Notes: a model not told the origin generated them from the letters alone. 32,585 bases of DNA from Phycisphaera mikurensis NBRC 102666 (GCA_945870475.1 CAMBSR010000002.1:1-32585), one strand, 5' to 3'. Shown: positions 14,521 to 22,530, counted from the stretch's first letter. A program made the numbers and translations.

Positions 14521-14541
14521 ACGGAACGCCACCGTTCCCGT
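14521..14541 (+). terminator. weak hairpin after the TauE/SafE gene
   Basis: GGAACG (14523-14528) pairs with CGTTCC (14533-14538) over a 4-nt loop. Two further pairs are possible across a bulge. It begins 20 nt after the stop but has no T-tract, so termination is uncertain. Confidence 0.25.
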
Positions 14542-14637
14542 GACACACTTCGAGCGCCGATTCCGCCTCTCCCCGGCCGAGGCGTGGGTGTTCCCGCGTC
14601 GGCGATGTTGCCATCCCAACCTGGAGTGCCTGCGCCC

Positions 14638-15279
14638 ATGACCCGCCCCTTCCCGCGCCACGAGTCCGCCCTGTTCGCAACGGCCGCCGCGCTGCTGATC
14701 TCCTCGGGCGCAAGCGCCGCCGTCTACCACTACTCCCTGGGCTTCAGCAACGGTTTCCTGGCCGAGGGCGAGTTCACGACCAAGGCCTCCGCTCCCGCGT
14801 CCTTCATCGAGAAGAACCCGGACCTGATCAACGAGACGACCACCGCCTGGAACCCGGCCACCCTGCAGGACGCTCCCTACGCGGCCACGTACCTCGAGTC
14901 GCACTCGATGCGGGTGTCGCAGGGCGGGCTGCTCCTCGGGGAATCGCAGACCGTCATCGCCGGCATCTGCACCGACAAGTTCCTGTACCTGAACTTCACC
15001 GACGCAGGCACGCCGACCATCGCGGCCCTCGACTTCTCGACGGTGACGCCCGGTGCCACGTCGTACTACTTCGTCACCAACGGCACAAACCCGGCCGGCG
15101 AGGCGGTGGCCTTCGGAAGCACGGGCTACAACCTGTTCCTCTTCGATGTTGCCACCCTGACGGGCACGTACATCGGCACTGCCAACTCGCTCTCGGTGTC
15201 GCTTGTCCCTGCACCCGGCGCGCTGTCGCTCCTGGCATTTGCCGGCGGCGCGTGCGCCGCACGTCGTCGCCGGGCGTGA
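14638..15279 (+). CDS. Exported PEP-CTERM-like protein with PAPG-type sorting tail
   Basis: The 213-residue protein begins with a signal peptide: a basic n-region (MTRPFPRHE) and a hydrophobic core (LFATAAALLISSGASA) with an ASA-A cleavage site. The middle is beta-rich with no recognised domain. The C-terminus is a tripartite sorting signal: VPAPGA, a hydrophobic stretch (LSLLAFAGGACA), and a terminal ARRRRA. This is the planctomycete variant of PEP-CTERM, in which an exosortase is expected to process the tail and attach the protein to the cell surface. No exosortase is in the window. ATG 14638 was chosen because the signal peptide starts there; GGAG lies 11 nt upstream. Its role is unknown. 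Confidence 0.85.
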   Translation: MTRPFPRHESALFATAAALLISSGASAAVYHYSLGFSNGFLAEGEFTTKASAPASFIEKNPDLINETTTAWNPATLQDAPYAATYLESHSMRVSQGGLLLGESQTVIAGICTDKFLYLNFTDAGTPTIAALDFSTVTPGATSYYFVTNGTNPAGEAVAFGSTGYNLFLFDVATLTGTYIGTANSLSVSLVPAPGALSLLAFAGGACAARRRRA

Positions 15280-15293
15280 CGCACGCGCGCCGC

Positions 15294-15299
15294 TAGACT
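15294..15299 (+). promoter_or_regulatory. -10 box of the EAL gene, predicted leaderless
   Basis: TAGACT matches four of six -10 positions and ends exactly 6 nt before the ATG at 15306. There is no Shine-Dalgarno site, and only 26 nt separate this gene from the stop of the previous one. Confidence 0.5.
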
Positions 15300-15305
15300 C
15301 GCGGC

Positions 15306-16979
15306 ATGACCCGCGTCCTCCTCGTCGAGCCCGACCCCGCCACGCGTGACCGCCTGGCGCTCGGGCTGCGGCAGGCGAGGTTCGAGGTGCGCTCCTCCGG
15401 CGACGCCGAGGGTGGGCTGCGGCTGGTGGCCGAGGCGTATCCGGAAGTGGCGATCTTCAGCACCGAGCGTTCCGGCATGGAGCTCGCGGAGTTCTGCTCC
15501 AGCGCGCGCACGATCGCGGCGTCGGGAAGGCTGGCGGTGATCGCCCTGCTTCCCGTCGAGAGCCAATCCGCCGCAGATATCCGCGACGCGCTCCTGGCCG
15601 GCGCCGATGACGCGCTGGCCACCCCCGCGGATCCACACGCCCTTGTCGAGGCTGTCCGCGGCCGCGAGCGGCGCTTCCCGAACCCCGTCCCCACGGTGGT
15701 GGCGGACGCCGGCGCACACGCCGCCATCGAGGCCGCGCTTGCTTCCATGCACCGCCCGGCGCTCCTCTGCACGCTGGAACTCGAGGACGCCGCCGCCATC
15801 GCCTCGGTGGAAGGCTTCGAGGCACTCCGCGAGCTCGACGAACTCTGGCGAACCCGCATCCGCGCGCTCATCCCGGAGCAGGCCGCGCTCTTCCCGGGCT
15901 CCCGCGGCGAGGCCATCGTGCTGATCCCCGGCTCCGCCGCCGAACCGCGCGGACTGCTCGCCGCCCTGGGCGGCACGGGCCAGCCCGCGGTGCAGGTGGG
16001 CGCGAACGAACTGCGCATCCGTGCGGCGATCGGCGTACTCCGCATCGCGAGCGGCGAACCGATGCCGCCCATCGAGATCGCGATCGCACGCAGCCGCCAT
16101 GCGCTTCGCATGGCACGTACGAGTTCGCAGCCGCGCATCCACTTCTACGCGGAGGCCCAGGCCGAGGACGCGCTCCGCGACGCACAGCTCGCCACGATGC
16201 TGCAGCGTGCGCTCGAACAAGGCGCGTTCCGCCTCGTGTACCAGCCGAAGGTCAGCATCCTCACCGGCCGGATGGTGGGCGCCGAGGCGCTCATCCGCTG
16301 GACGCTCCCCACCACCGGCGAAGCCGTGCCGGCCAGGCGCCTGCTGGCCATCGCCGAGGACGCGGGACTGCTGGACGAGATCGGCAGCTGGGCCCTCCGC
16401 GAGGCGTGCCGCCAGTGCGCGGCCTGGTGCCTGGCCGGCTGCGAGCTTCCGGTGAGCGTGAACATCGCCGCCAGCCAGCTCCGGCGCGGCGACCTGGAGG
16501 ACGAGTTGCGCATGGCCCTGACCGAGTCTGCACTTCCAGGCCGCCTGCTCACGGTGGAGGTCCAGGAAGGCGTGCTGCACCAGGCAGGCGACGCCGTGCG
16601 CGTGCAGCTGGAAGCGATGCGCATTGCCGGCGTGCAGGTCTCCATCGACGACTTCGGCACGGGCATCGGCGGCTTCGACGTGCTGCGCCGCTTCCCCATC
16701 GACGAACTGAAGGTCGACCAGTCGGTGGTGGCGCGCCTCCCCGGCTCCGCCGAGGACCGCGCCATGCTCGACGGTGCGCTGCGCCACGCGCGCATGCTCG
16801 GCGTCGACTGCGTGGCCGAGGGCGTCGAGAACCCTGCGCAATGGGCGTTCCTGGCCGAGCGTGGCTGGCACGCCGCGCAGGGCTGGCACATCTCGCATCC
16901 GCTCGCCGGCGACCAGGTGCCGACCTTCGCGCGGCGCGATCCGGGCATCCTTGCCACGATCACCACGCCCGAGGCGTGA
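15306..16979 (+). CDS. EAL-domain (c-di-GMP phosphodiesterase) protein with degenerate receiver and GGDEF-like domains
   Basis: This 557-residue cytoplasmic protein probably hydrolyses cyclic di-GMP. The N-terminal receiver-like domain (about 1-120) starts VLLVEPDP, has Ser52 (IFSTERSG) where the phosphoacceptor Asp should be, and lacks the conserved Lys (ALATPADP). The next 150 residues look like a decayed GGDEF domain: GSRGEAIVLIP stands where GGDEF would be. The EAL domain (about 295-550) appears intact. It has EAL as GAEALIRW at Glu327, NIAASQL, VEVQEG, DDFGTG, the Lys of ELKVDQS, and AEGVEN followed by QGW. Catalysis is therefore plausible, while phosphorylation and cyclase activity are not. 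Its 3' end lies 12 nt from the convergent oligopeptidase gene. Confidence 0.9.
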   Translation: MTRVLLVEPDPATRDRLALGLRQARFEVRSSGDAEGGLRLVAEAYPEVAIFSTERSGMELAEFCSSARTIAASGRLAVIALLPVESQSAADIRDALLAGADDALATPADPHALVEAVRGRERRFPNPVPTVVADAGAHAAIEAALASMHRPALLCTLELEDAAAIASVEGFEALRELDELWRTRIRALIPEQAALFPGSRGEAIVLIPGSAAEPRGLLAALGGTGQPAVQVGANELRIRAAIGVLRIASGEPMPPIEIAIARSRHALRMARTSSQPRIHFYAEAQAEDALRDAQLATMLQRALEQGAFRLVYQPKVSILTGRMVGAEALIRWTLPTTGEAVPARRLLAIAEDAGLLDEIGSWALREACRQCAAWCLAGCELPVSVNIAASQLRRGDLEDELRMALTESALPGRLLTVEVQEGVLHQAGDAVRVQLEAMRIAGVQVSIDDFGTGIGGFDVLRRFPIDELKVDQSVVARLPGSAEDRAMLDGALRHARMLGVDCVAEGVENPAQWAFLAERGWHAAQGWHISHPLAGDQVPTFARRDPGILATITTPEA

Positions 16980-16991
16980 GCCGGTACGCGC

Positions 16992-19196
16992 TCAGCGGTC
17001 GATGCCCGCCAGGTCGAGGAAGAACGCCTGCTCCAGCGCAGCCTGCTGGAGCCGCTCGAAACGACCGCTCTTGCCGCCGTGCCCGGCCTCCATGTTGACG
17101 TGGAGCAGGAACGGGTTGCCGTCGGTGCGCAGCCGGCGCAGGCGGGCCACGTACTTGGTGGGCTCGTAGTACTGCACCTGCGAATCCCACAGCCCGGTGG
17201 TCACCAGCATGGCGGGGTACGCCTTCGCAGCCAGGTTGTCGTAGGGCGAGTACGAGAGGATGTAGTCGTACGCCGCCTTCGACTCCTTCGGATTGCCCCA
17301 CTGCGTCCACTCGTTGGTGGTGAGCGGGATGGTCTCGTCGAGCATGGTGGTCATGGCGTCCACGAACGGCACGTGGAGCGCCGTGCCCTTGTAACGGTCG
17401 CCGGCCTGGTTCGCCACCGCGCCCATCAGCAGGCCGCCCGCCGAGCCACCCGTGGCGAAGACGCGGTCGCCGCAGAAGCCGTCCTTGCGCAGGAAATCCG
17501 TGGCATCCACGAAGTCGTTGAACGTGTTCCGCTTGTGCATCAGGCGGCCGTCCTCGTACCAGTCCTGGCCCATGTCGGCACCGCCGCGCACGTGCGCCGC
17601 GGCGATCAGGAAGCCGCGGTCCATGAGGTTGATGGCGCCCATGTCGAACTCGGCGTCGGTGGGGATGCCGTACGCGCCGTAGCCCTCGATGCGCACCGGC
17701 GAGCGGTCGAACTTCTTCCACGCCGACTTGCGCCAGGAGAGCGACACCGGGATCCGCTTGCCGTCGCGGCTCGGCGCCCACACGCGCGCCGTGGCGTAGA
17801 GCGCGCGGTCGTAGCCGATCACCGGCTGCACCTTCCGCACGGTGCGCTTGCCGGTGGCCATGTCCACGTCCATGGTGGTGCGCGGCGTGATCATCGAGGT
17901 GTAGCCGATGCGCACCGAGCCGTTGGCGGCATCGAGGTTCTCGCCGAGGCCCATGGAGAACGCGGTCTCGTCGGCCGGCACCACGAAGCCGTCGCCGCCC
18001 GACCACGGCATGATGCGGATGCGCGCGTTCGCCTCCACGCGCTCAAGCACGGCGATGCCGCCATCGAAGGCAAGCGCCTGGTCCACGGCCGCGTCGGTGC
18101 GGTGCGGGAGGATGGGCAGCCACGCGGCACGGTCCTCGGGGTTCTGCTCGGGCGCGACGGCCAGCCGGAAGTTCCGGGCGCCGTCGTTGGTGCGCACCAG
18201 CCAGCGGCCGGCGCAGTGGTCCGCGTAGTTGCGCACGTTGGGGCGGCGCGCCAGCACCACGGTCGCCGGTGCGTCGGCCTGCTCGAGCGGCACGGCGCGG
18301 AGCTCGTTGGTGTCGTAGCCCTCCATCTCTATCAGCAGGTACTTATGGCTGCGGCTTGCGCCGATGGTGGTGAAGAGCGTCTTGTCGGGCTCGTCGTGGA
18401 CCAGCACGTCCTGCGCGACCGGCGTGCCCATCACGTGCCGGTACACCGGGCCGCTCTGGAGGAGGACCGGATCCTGCTTGATGTAGAAGACCGTCCGACC
18501 GTCCGCGGACCACTCCACGCTCTCCAGCACGCCCTCGATGCGGTCGGGGAGGACGGTGCCCGTGCGCAGGTCCTTGAAGCGCAGCGAATGGATGCGGCGG
18601 CCCGTCACGTCCTGGCTCCAGGCGAGCATGTGGCCGTCCGGGCTCACCGCGGTGTCTCCGATGCGCATGTAGTCCTCGCCCGTTGCGAGGGCAGGCACGT
18701 CGAGGATCACCTCCGGCGCGGCGGTCTCGTCCTGCGCCGCCGCCGTCCCGCGCTGGCGCAGGTAGGTCGGGTACTCCGCGCCCTGGTCGAAGCGCTGCCA
18801 GTACCAGTAGCCGCGGTCGTAGGCCGGGACGGTGGAATCGTCCTCCTTGATGCGCGCGCGCATCTCCTTCACGAGCGTCTCCTCGAGGGGGCGCAGCCGC
18901 GCCATCATGGCGTCGGTGTAGGCCACTTCGGCCCGCAGGTAGTCCATGACGTCGTCGCGCTTGTTGCTCGCGTCGTCGTCGCGAACCCAGTAGTACTCGT
19001 CGGTGCGGTCGCCGAAGGGGCTCTTGACCAGGTACGGCTCCTGCTTCGCCACGGGCGGCGTGGGCACGCCGTTGGCGGTGCTCACGGCCGCTGCCGGCGC
19101 GGCGCGCTCAGGCCCGGAACCACAGCCCGCGAGCGCAGTCGCCAGCATCAGGAGTGCAGAACCGGAGCGGACGCGGGCGAAGGCGTTGGTGCGCAT
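16992..19196 (-). CDS. ptrB: Oligopeptidase B (S9A prolyl oligopeptidase family), predicted lipoprotein
   Basis: This is a serine peptidase of about 734 residues with a seven-bladed propeller and a C-terminal alpha/beta hydrolase domain. It is very like E. coli PtrB in the catalytic part: Ser in GGSAGGLLMG (about residue 585), Asp in TTGLWDSQVQY, His in EAGHGGKSGRF. Oligopeptidase B cleaves peptides after basic residues. One of the two acidic P1-pocket positions reads Thr here (NEWTQWGNP). Unlike the usual cytoplasmic enzyme, it begins with a lipoprotein signal ending in lipobox LAGC, then a low-complexity linker, so it is predicted to be membrane-anchored outside the cytoplasm. Two ATGs are adjacent (19199 and 19196). 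The second is preferred because it lies 6 nt after the TATCGT box. Confidence 0.92.
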   Translation of the reverse strand: MRTNAFARVRSGSALLMLATALAGCGSGPERAAPAAAVSTANGVPTPPVAKQEPYLVKSPFGDRTDEYYWVRDDDASNKRDDVMDYLRAEVAYTDAMMARLRPLEETLVKEMRARIKEDDSTVPAYDRGYWYWQRFDQGAEYPTYLRQRGTAAAQDETAAPEVILDVPALATGEDYMRIGDTAVSPDGHMLAWSQDVTGRRIHSLRFKDLRTGTVLPDRIEGVLESVEWSADGRTVFYIKQDPVLLQSGPVYRHVMGTPVAQDVLVHDEPDKTLFTTIGASRSHKYLLIEMEGYDTNELRAVPLEQADAPATVVLARRPNVRNYADHCAGRWLVRTNDGARNFRLAVAPEQNPEDRAAWLPILPHRTDAAVDQALAFDGGIAVLERVEANARIRIMPWSGGDGFVVPADETAFSMGLGENLDAANGSVRIGYTSMITPRTTMDVDMATGKRTVRKVQPVIGYDRALYATARVWAPSRDGKRIPVSLSWRKSAWKKFDRSPVRIEGYGAYGIPTDAEFDMGAINLMDRGFLIAAAHVRGGADMGQDWYEDGRLMHKRNTFNDFVDATDFLRKDGFCGDRVFATGGSAGGLLMGAVANQAGDRYKGTALHVPFVDAMTTMLDETIPLTTNEWTQWGNPKESKAAYDYILSYSPYDNLAAKAYPAMLVTTGLWDSQVQYYEPTKYVARLRRLRTDGNPFLLHVNMEAGHGGKSGRFERLQQAALEQAFFLDLAGIDR

Positions 19197-19202
19197 CATC
19201 GA

Positions 19203-19208
19203 ACGATA
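19203..19208 (-). promoter_or_regulatory. -10-like box of the oligopeptidase gene
   Basis: On the minus strand TATCGT has the TA-N3-T core. It ends 3 nt before the first ATG and 6 nt before the second. The 6-nt spacing matches that at 5545, 13676 and 15306. It directly abuts the isc terminator hairpin. Confidence 0.42.
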
Positions 19209-19237
19209 GCGGGCCGCCCGGGAAGGGACGGCCCGCT
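19208..19237 (-). terminator. hairpin between the isc operon and the oligopeptidase gene
   Basis: AGCGGGCCG and CGGCCCGCT form a perfect 9-bp stem around a 12-nt loop, 45 nt after the iscA stop. Only a weak T content follows (TATCGTTCG), and this overlaps the next gene's -10 box. Partial termination is plausible. Confidence 0.4.
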
Positions 19238-19281
19238 GGGGGTTCTGTGGATGGACGGACCTCTGCCCGCCGGCACCGCGG

Positions 19282-19704
19282 TCAGGCGCTGAAGCTCGAG
19301 CCGCAGCCGCAGGTGGTGGAGGCGTTCGGGTTGCTGAAGACGAACCCGCGGCCCATGATCTCGTCCTTGAAGTCGATGGTGGTGCCGTTGAGGTACAGGT
19401 AGCTCTTGGGGTCGCAGACCACGCGCACCGTGAAGGTGCCCGGCTCGGCGACGGCCGTGGCGGTGCCGCCGGTGGCGCCCTCGACGCGGGTCAGGCCCTT
19501 GCCGTCGGCCGACGGACGGTAGCTGAACTCCCAGAGCTCATCGGTGTCCTTCTGGACCTCGGTGAGGTCGAGGATGTAGCTGAAGCCGCTGCATCCGCCG
19601 CCCTTCACGCCGACGCGGAGGCGGATCTTGTCCCCGTCCAGGCCCTGCTGGTTGACGATGTTGTTGATCTCGCGCGCGGCGGTGTCGGTGATGATGACTG
19701 GCAT
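19282..19704 (-). CDS. iscA: A-type iron-sulfur carrier protein (IscA/ErpA family) with insertion
   Basis: This 140-residue protein delivers iron-sulfur clusters, or iron, from the IscU scaffold to apoproteins. The three conserved cysteines are present: one in VKGGGCSGF and two in TTCGCGSSF at the C-terminus. Canonical IscA has about 107 residues. The extra length is an insertion of about 30 residues in the middle (from DELWEF to GTFTVRV), including a Gly/Ala/Thr-rich loop. An additional Cys is in VVCDPKSY. The ATG at 19704 was chosen because family homology begins there (MPVIITDTAA), 34 nt after iscU. It is the last gene of iscSUA and is followed by a hairpin. Confidence 0.93.
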   Translation of the reverse strand: MPVIITDTAAREINNIVNQQGLDGDKIRLRVGVKGGGCSGFSYILDLTEVQKDTDELWEFSYRPSADGKGLTRVEGATGGTATAVAEPGTFTVRVVCDPKSYLYLNGTTIDFKDEIMGRGFVFSNPNASTTCGCGSSFSA

Positions 19705-19738
19705 GGTGGTGTGCTTTCCGTAGGTGCGCTGTGACCGT

Positions 19739-20164
19739 TCAGTGCGCGGCGGCGGTCGTCTCGGCGACCACACCGTTCTTCTTGCGGTAATCGGCAATGG
19801 CCGCGCGGATCGAGTCCTCGGCCAGCACGCTGCAGTGGATCTTGACCGGCGGGAGGCTGAGCTCCTCGACGATCTGCGTGTTCTTGATGGTCAGGGCCTC
19901 GTCCACGGACTTGCCCTTGAGCCACTCGGTGGCCAGGCTGCTGGAGGCGATGGCGCTGCCGCAGCCGAAGCACTTGAACTTGGCGTCCTCGATGAGGCCC
20001 TGCTCGTTCACCTTGATCTGGAGCTGCATCACGTCGCCGCACTCGGGTGCGCCGACGATGCCGACGCCCACATCGGTGCGCTTGGCGACGTCCGCGCTGG
20101 TGCCGAAGCTGCCGACGTTGCGCGGGTGCTGGAAGTGATCGACGACCTTGTCCGAATATGCCAT
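19739..20164 (-). CDS. iscU: Iron-sulfur cluster assembly scaffold IscU
   Basis: This 141-residue scaffold is where iron-sulfur clusters are built from sulfur delivered by IscS. The three cluster cysteines are in GAPECGDVM, CFGCGSAIASSS and KIHCSVLAED, with the Asp after the first Cys that controls cluster release. The LPPVK motif recognised by the HscA chaperone in Isc systems is intact, although no hscA or hscB is present here. Resemblance to the E. coli protein is high from the first residue (MAYSDKVVDHF). AGGA lies 9 nt before the ATG at 20164. It follows iscS by 75 nt and precedes iscA by 34 nt. Confidence 0.96.
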   Translation of the reverse strand: MAYSDKVVDHFQHPRNVGSFGTSADVAKRTDVGVGIVGAPECGDVMQLQIKVNEQGLIEDAKFKCFGCGSAIASSSLATEWLKGKSVDEALTIKNTQIVEELSLPPVKIHCSVLAEDSIRAAIADYRKKNGVVAETTAAAH

Positions 20165-20239
20165 GGGTTCGTGTCCTGTTGGAGCGGCGGGGCCGCGGTG
20201 GTGCGGTGTTTCTGTCAGCGTGTCAACGCGCGGCGCGGC

Positions 20240-21478
20240 TCAGTGGGCCTGCCAGACGATCTTCGAGATGTCGATGCCTTCCTTGTGCAGGTCGAAGAGC
20301 GGGCTCATGGTGCGCAGGTGCTCCACGGCCTTCACGATCTGCTCGATGGCGAAGTCGACTTCCTCCTCGGTGGTCCAGCGGCCGAGCGAGAGGCGCAGCG
20401 AGCTGTGCGCCAGCTCGTCGCCGACGCCGAGGGCCTTGAGGACGTAGCTCGGCTCGAGGCTCGCGCTGGTGCACGCGCTGCCGGAACTGCAGGCGATGTC
20501 CTTGACGCCCATCATCAGGCTCTCGCCCTCGACGAAGCCGAAGGAGATGTTGCAGATGTGCGGCAGGCGCTTGTCGGCGTGGCCGTTGACCTGGGTGACC
20601 TCGATGCGCTTGCTGAGCTCGGTCTCGAGCTTGCGGCGCAGCTTGACCAGGCGCTCGCATTCCTGCTCCATGTGCTCCTTGCAGAGCTCGCAGGCCTTGC
20701 CGAAGCCGACGATGCCCGTGACGTTCAGCGTGCCGGAGCGCATGCCGCGCTCATGGCCGCCGCCGTCGATCAGGGCCTCGAGGCGCACGCGCGGCTTGCG
20801 GCGGCGCACGAAGAGCGCGCCCACGCCCTTGGGGCCGTACATCTTGTGGGCGCTCCAGCTCATGAGGTCGATGCAGTCGCGCTCGACGTCGGTGGGCATC
20901 TTGCCGACCCACTGCGTGGCGTCGGTGTGGAGGATGATCTCCTTCTCGTGGCAGAGCTTGCCGATCTGCGGGAGCTCGTTGATGGTGCCGATCTCGTTGT
21001 TGGCCCACATCAGGGTCACCAGGATCGTGTCCGGGCGGATGGCGCCGGCCACCATATCGGCGGTGATGATGCCGTCCTCGCCGGGCTCCAGGAAGGTCAC
21101 GTCGAAGCCCTCGCGCTGCAGGCGCTTGCAGGGGTCGAGGACCGCCTTGTGCTCGTGGGTGGCCGTGATGATGTGGCCGCGACCGGTCTGGCCGACGGGG
21201 GCCTTCGCGTACATCTCGGCGGCGCCCTTGATGGCCAGGTTGTTGCTCTCGGTGGAGCCCGAGGTGAAGATGATTTCCTTCGGGTTCGCGCCGATCAGGG
21301 CGGCAGCCTGCTCACGGGCCAGTTCGACGGCGTCCTCGCCCTCCCAGCCGAACTTGTGGTTGCGGCTGGCGGAGTTGCCGAACTTCTCGCTGAAGTAGGG
21401 AAGCATGGCCTCCACGACGCGGGGGTCGCAGCGGGTGGTAGCGGCATTGTCGAGGAAGATGGGGAGCTTGGGTGCCAT
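20240..21478 (-). CDS. iscS: Cysteine desulfurase IscS
   Basis: This 412-residue pyridoxal-phosphate enzyme takes sulfur from cysteine and passes it to IscU. The PLP Lys lies in WSAHKMYGPKG. The flexible loop with the catalytic Cys is ACSSGSACTSASLEPSY, the long loop of group I enzymes. GGGHERGMRSGT and HSSLRLSLGRWT are other family hallmarks. The C-terminus (IDISKIVWQAH) matches the tail that IscS uses to contact IscU. The ATG at 21478 starts the conserved sequence (MAPKLPIFLDNAATT). A longer frame runs upstream, but no start codon lies between the ATG and the TACACT box at 21552-21557. It is the first gene of iscSUA; no iscR regulator is adjacent. Confidence 0.96.
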   Translation of the reverse strand: MAPKLPIFLDNAATTRCDPRVVEAMLPYFSEKFGNSASRNHKFGWEGEDAVELAREQAAALIGANPKEIIFTSGSTESNNLAIKGAAEMYAKAPVGQTGRGHIITATHEHKAVLDPCKRLQREGFDVTFLEPGEDGIITADMVAGAIRPDTILVTLMWANNEIGTINELPQIGKLCHEKEIILHTDATQWVGKMPTDVERDCIDLMSWSAHKMYGPKGVGALFVRRRKPRVRLEALIDGGGHERGMRSGTLNVTGIVGFGKACELCKEHMEQECERLVKLRRKLETELSKRIEVTQVNGHADKRLPHICNISFGFVEGESLMMGVKDIACSSGSACTSASLEPSYVLKALGVGDELAHSSLRLSLGRWTTEEEVDFAIEQIVKAVEHLRTMSPLFDLHKEGIDISKIVWQAH

Positions 21479-21551
21479 GGTGTCTTGGGCGGCCTTCCCA
21501 GTGTCCGGCGCCTTCGCGGGCGGCCGGCGTTGAGATTCAGTCGCACCGCAC

Positions 21552-21557
21552 AGTGTA
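21552..21557 (-). promoter_or_regulatory. candidate -10 box of the iscSUA operon
   Basis: On the minus strand TACACT matches four of six -10 positions. It would give a leader of about 65 nt before the ATG at 21478. This box excludes the in-frame ATG at 21590 as a start. Confidence 0.38.
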
Positions 21558-21646
21558 GGGCTGCCCGGCAGGGATGAGAAGGCTTTCATCGCGCGTTCTC
21601 CGCGAATTCTCGGACAGAACCCCCGCGCAGGACGCCCCGCGACCGC

Positions 21647-21652
21647 TATTGT
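21647..21652 (+). promoter_or_regulatory. -10-like box of panC, nearly leaderless
   Basis: TATTGT matches four of six positions and ends 9 nt before the panC GTG at 21662, giving a leader of zero to three nt. No Shine-Dalgarno site is present. Confidence 0.45.
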
Positions 21653-21661
21653 GCGCCGCCC

Positions 21662-22504
21662 GTGCAGTTGATCCACGATCCAGCCTCGCTTGCCCCGTTC
21701 GCGGGATGCGCCCTGGTCCCCACGATGGGCGCGCTCCACGAGGGCCACGGCTCCCTCATCCGCCAGGTCCGCGGCCGCGGGATGCCCGTCGTCGCCACGG
21801 TCTTCGTCAACCCGACGCAGTTCGGCCCGCGCGAGGACTTCGCCAAGTACCCGCGCACGCTCGAGCATGACGTGGCGCTCGCCGAGCGCTGCGGCGCGGA
21901 CGTGGTGTTCGCACCCGCGGCGGAGACCGTCTACACCGATGGGCTCGAGGCTGCGCAACAGCACGCGGCGTCATGGCCGCTGCCCGCCGTCGCGCGGGAG
22001 CCAGGGCTCGAGGACGCGTGCCGCCCTGGCCACTTCAACGGCGTGTGCCAGGTGGTGGCGCGGCTCTTCGACCTCACGCGCCCTGCCCTCGCCGTCTTCG
22101 GCGAGAAGGACTTCCAGCAGCTGCGCGTCCTCACGCAGATGGTCACCGAATCCGGCGGCCGCTGGGGCGCACTGCGCGTCGAGCCCGGCGCCACGGTGCG
22201 CGAGCCCGATGGCCTGGCCCTGAGCAGCCGCAACCGCTACCTGCGCCCGGAACAGCGTGACCAGGCGCTGGGCCTGGTGCGCGCACTGCAGATGGCAGCC
22301 AGCGCGCAGCACCCACAGACCGCCGAACGCCTCATGCAGGAGACGCTCGCCGACCACGGCCTGGCCGTCGACTACGCCGTGGTCCGCGATGCCACCACGC
22401 TGCTTCCCGTGACCGGCTTCGAGCGCCCCACGCGTGCCCTCATCGCCGCGCGGCTCGACACCGTGCGCCTCATCGACAACATGGCCATGCCCGTCTGTCG
22501 GTGA
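21662..22504 (+). CDS. panC: Pantothenate synthetase PanC
   Basis: PanC joins D-pantoate and beta-alanine with ATP in the last step of vitamin B5 synthesis, on the way to coenzyme A. The 280-residue length is normal. Motifs are PTMGALHEGH (the HIGH-type nucleotide-binding loop), FVNPTQFGPREDFAKYPR, GVCQVVARLF, FGEKDFQQL and LSSRNRYL. Together these cover the ATP, pantoate and beta-alanine sites. The start is a GTG; homology runs from LIHDPASL on, and the GTG lies 9 nt after a -10-like box. It diverges from iscS across 183 nt that contain both promoters. No panB or panD is in the window. Confidence 0.96.
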   Translation: MQLIHDPASLAPFAGCALVPTMGALHEGHGSLIRQVRGRGMPVVATVFVNPTQFGPREDFAKYPRTLEHDVALAERCGADVVFAPAAETVYTDGLEAAQQHAASWPLPAVAREPGLEDACRPGHFNGVCQVVARLFDLTRPALAVFGEKDFQQLRVLTQMVTESGGRWGALRVEPGATVREPDGLALSSRNRYLRPEQRDQALGLVRALQMAASAQHPQTAERLMQETLADHGLAVDYAVVRDATTLLPVTGFERPTRALIAARLDTVRLIDNMAMPVCR

Positions 22505-22512
22505 GCGGCGCT

Positions 22513-22530
22513 CGCGGCCTTTCCGCGGCA
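22513..22530 (+). terminator. weak hairpin after panC
   Basis: CGCGG (22513-22517) and CCGCG (22523-22527) form a 5-bp GC stem with loop CCTTT, followed by a slightly T-rich stretch (attctt). It starts 8 nt after the panC stop. The stem is short, so termination is uncertain. Confidence 0.25.

Noticed and set aside
17079..19292. A 737-codon plus-strand frame opposite the oligopeptidase gene.
   Set aside because: The minus strand encodes a complete, highly conserved S9A enzyme; the plus-strand product has biased composition and no recognisable motif.
21479..21964. An N-terminal extension of iscS of 162 codons in the open frame.
   Set aside because: It overlaps divergent panC and its promoter, and IscS family similarity begins just after the ATG at 21478.
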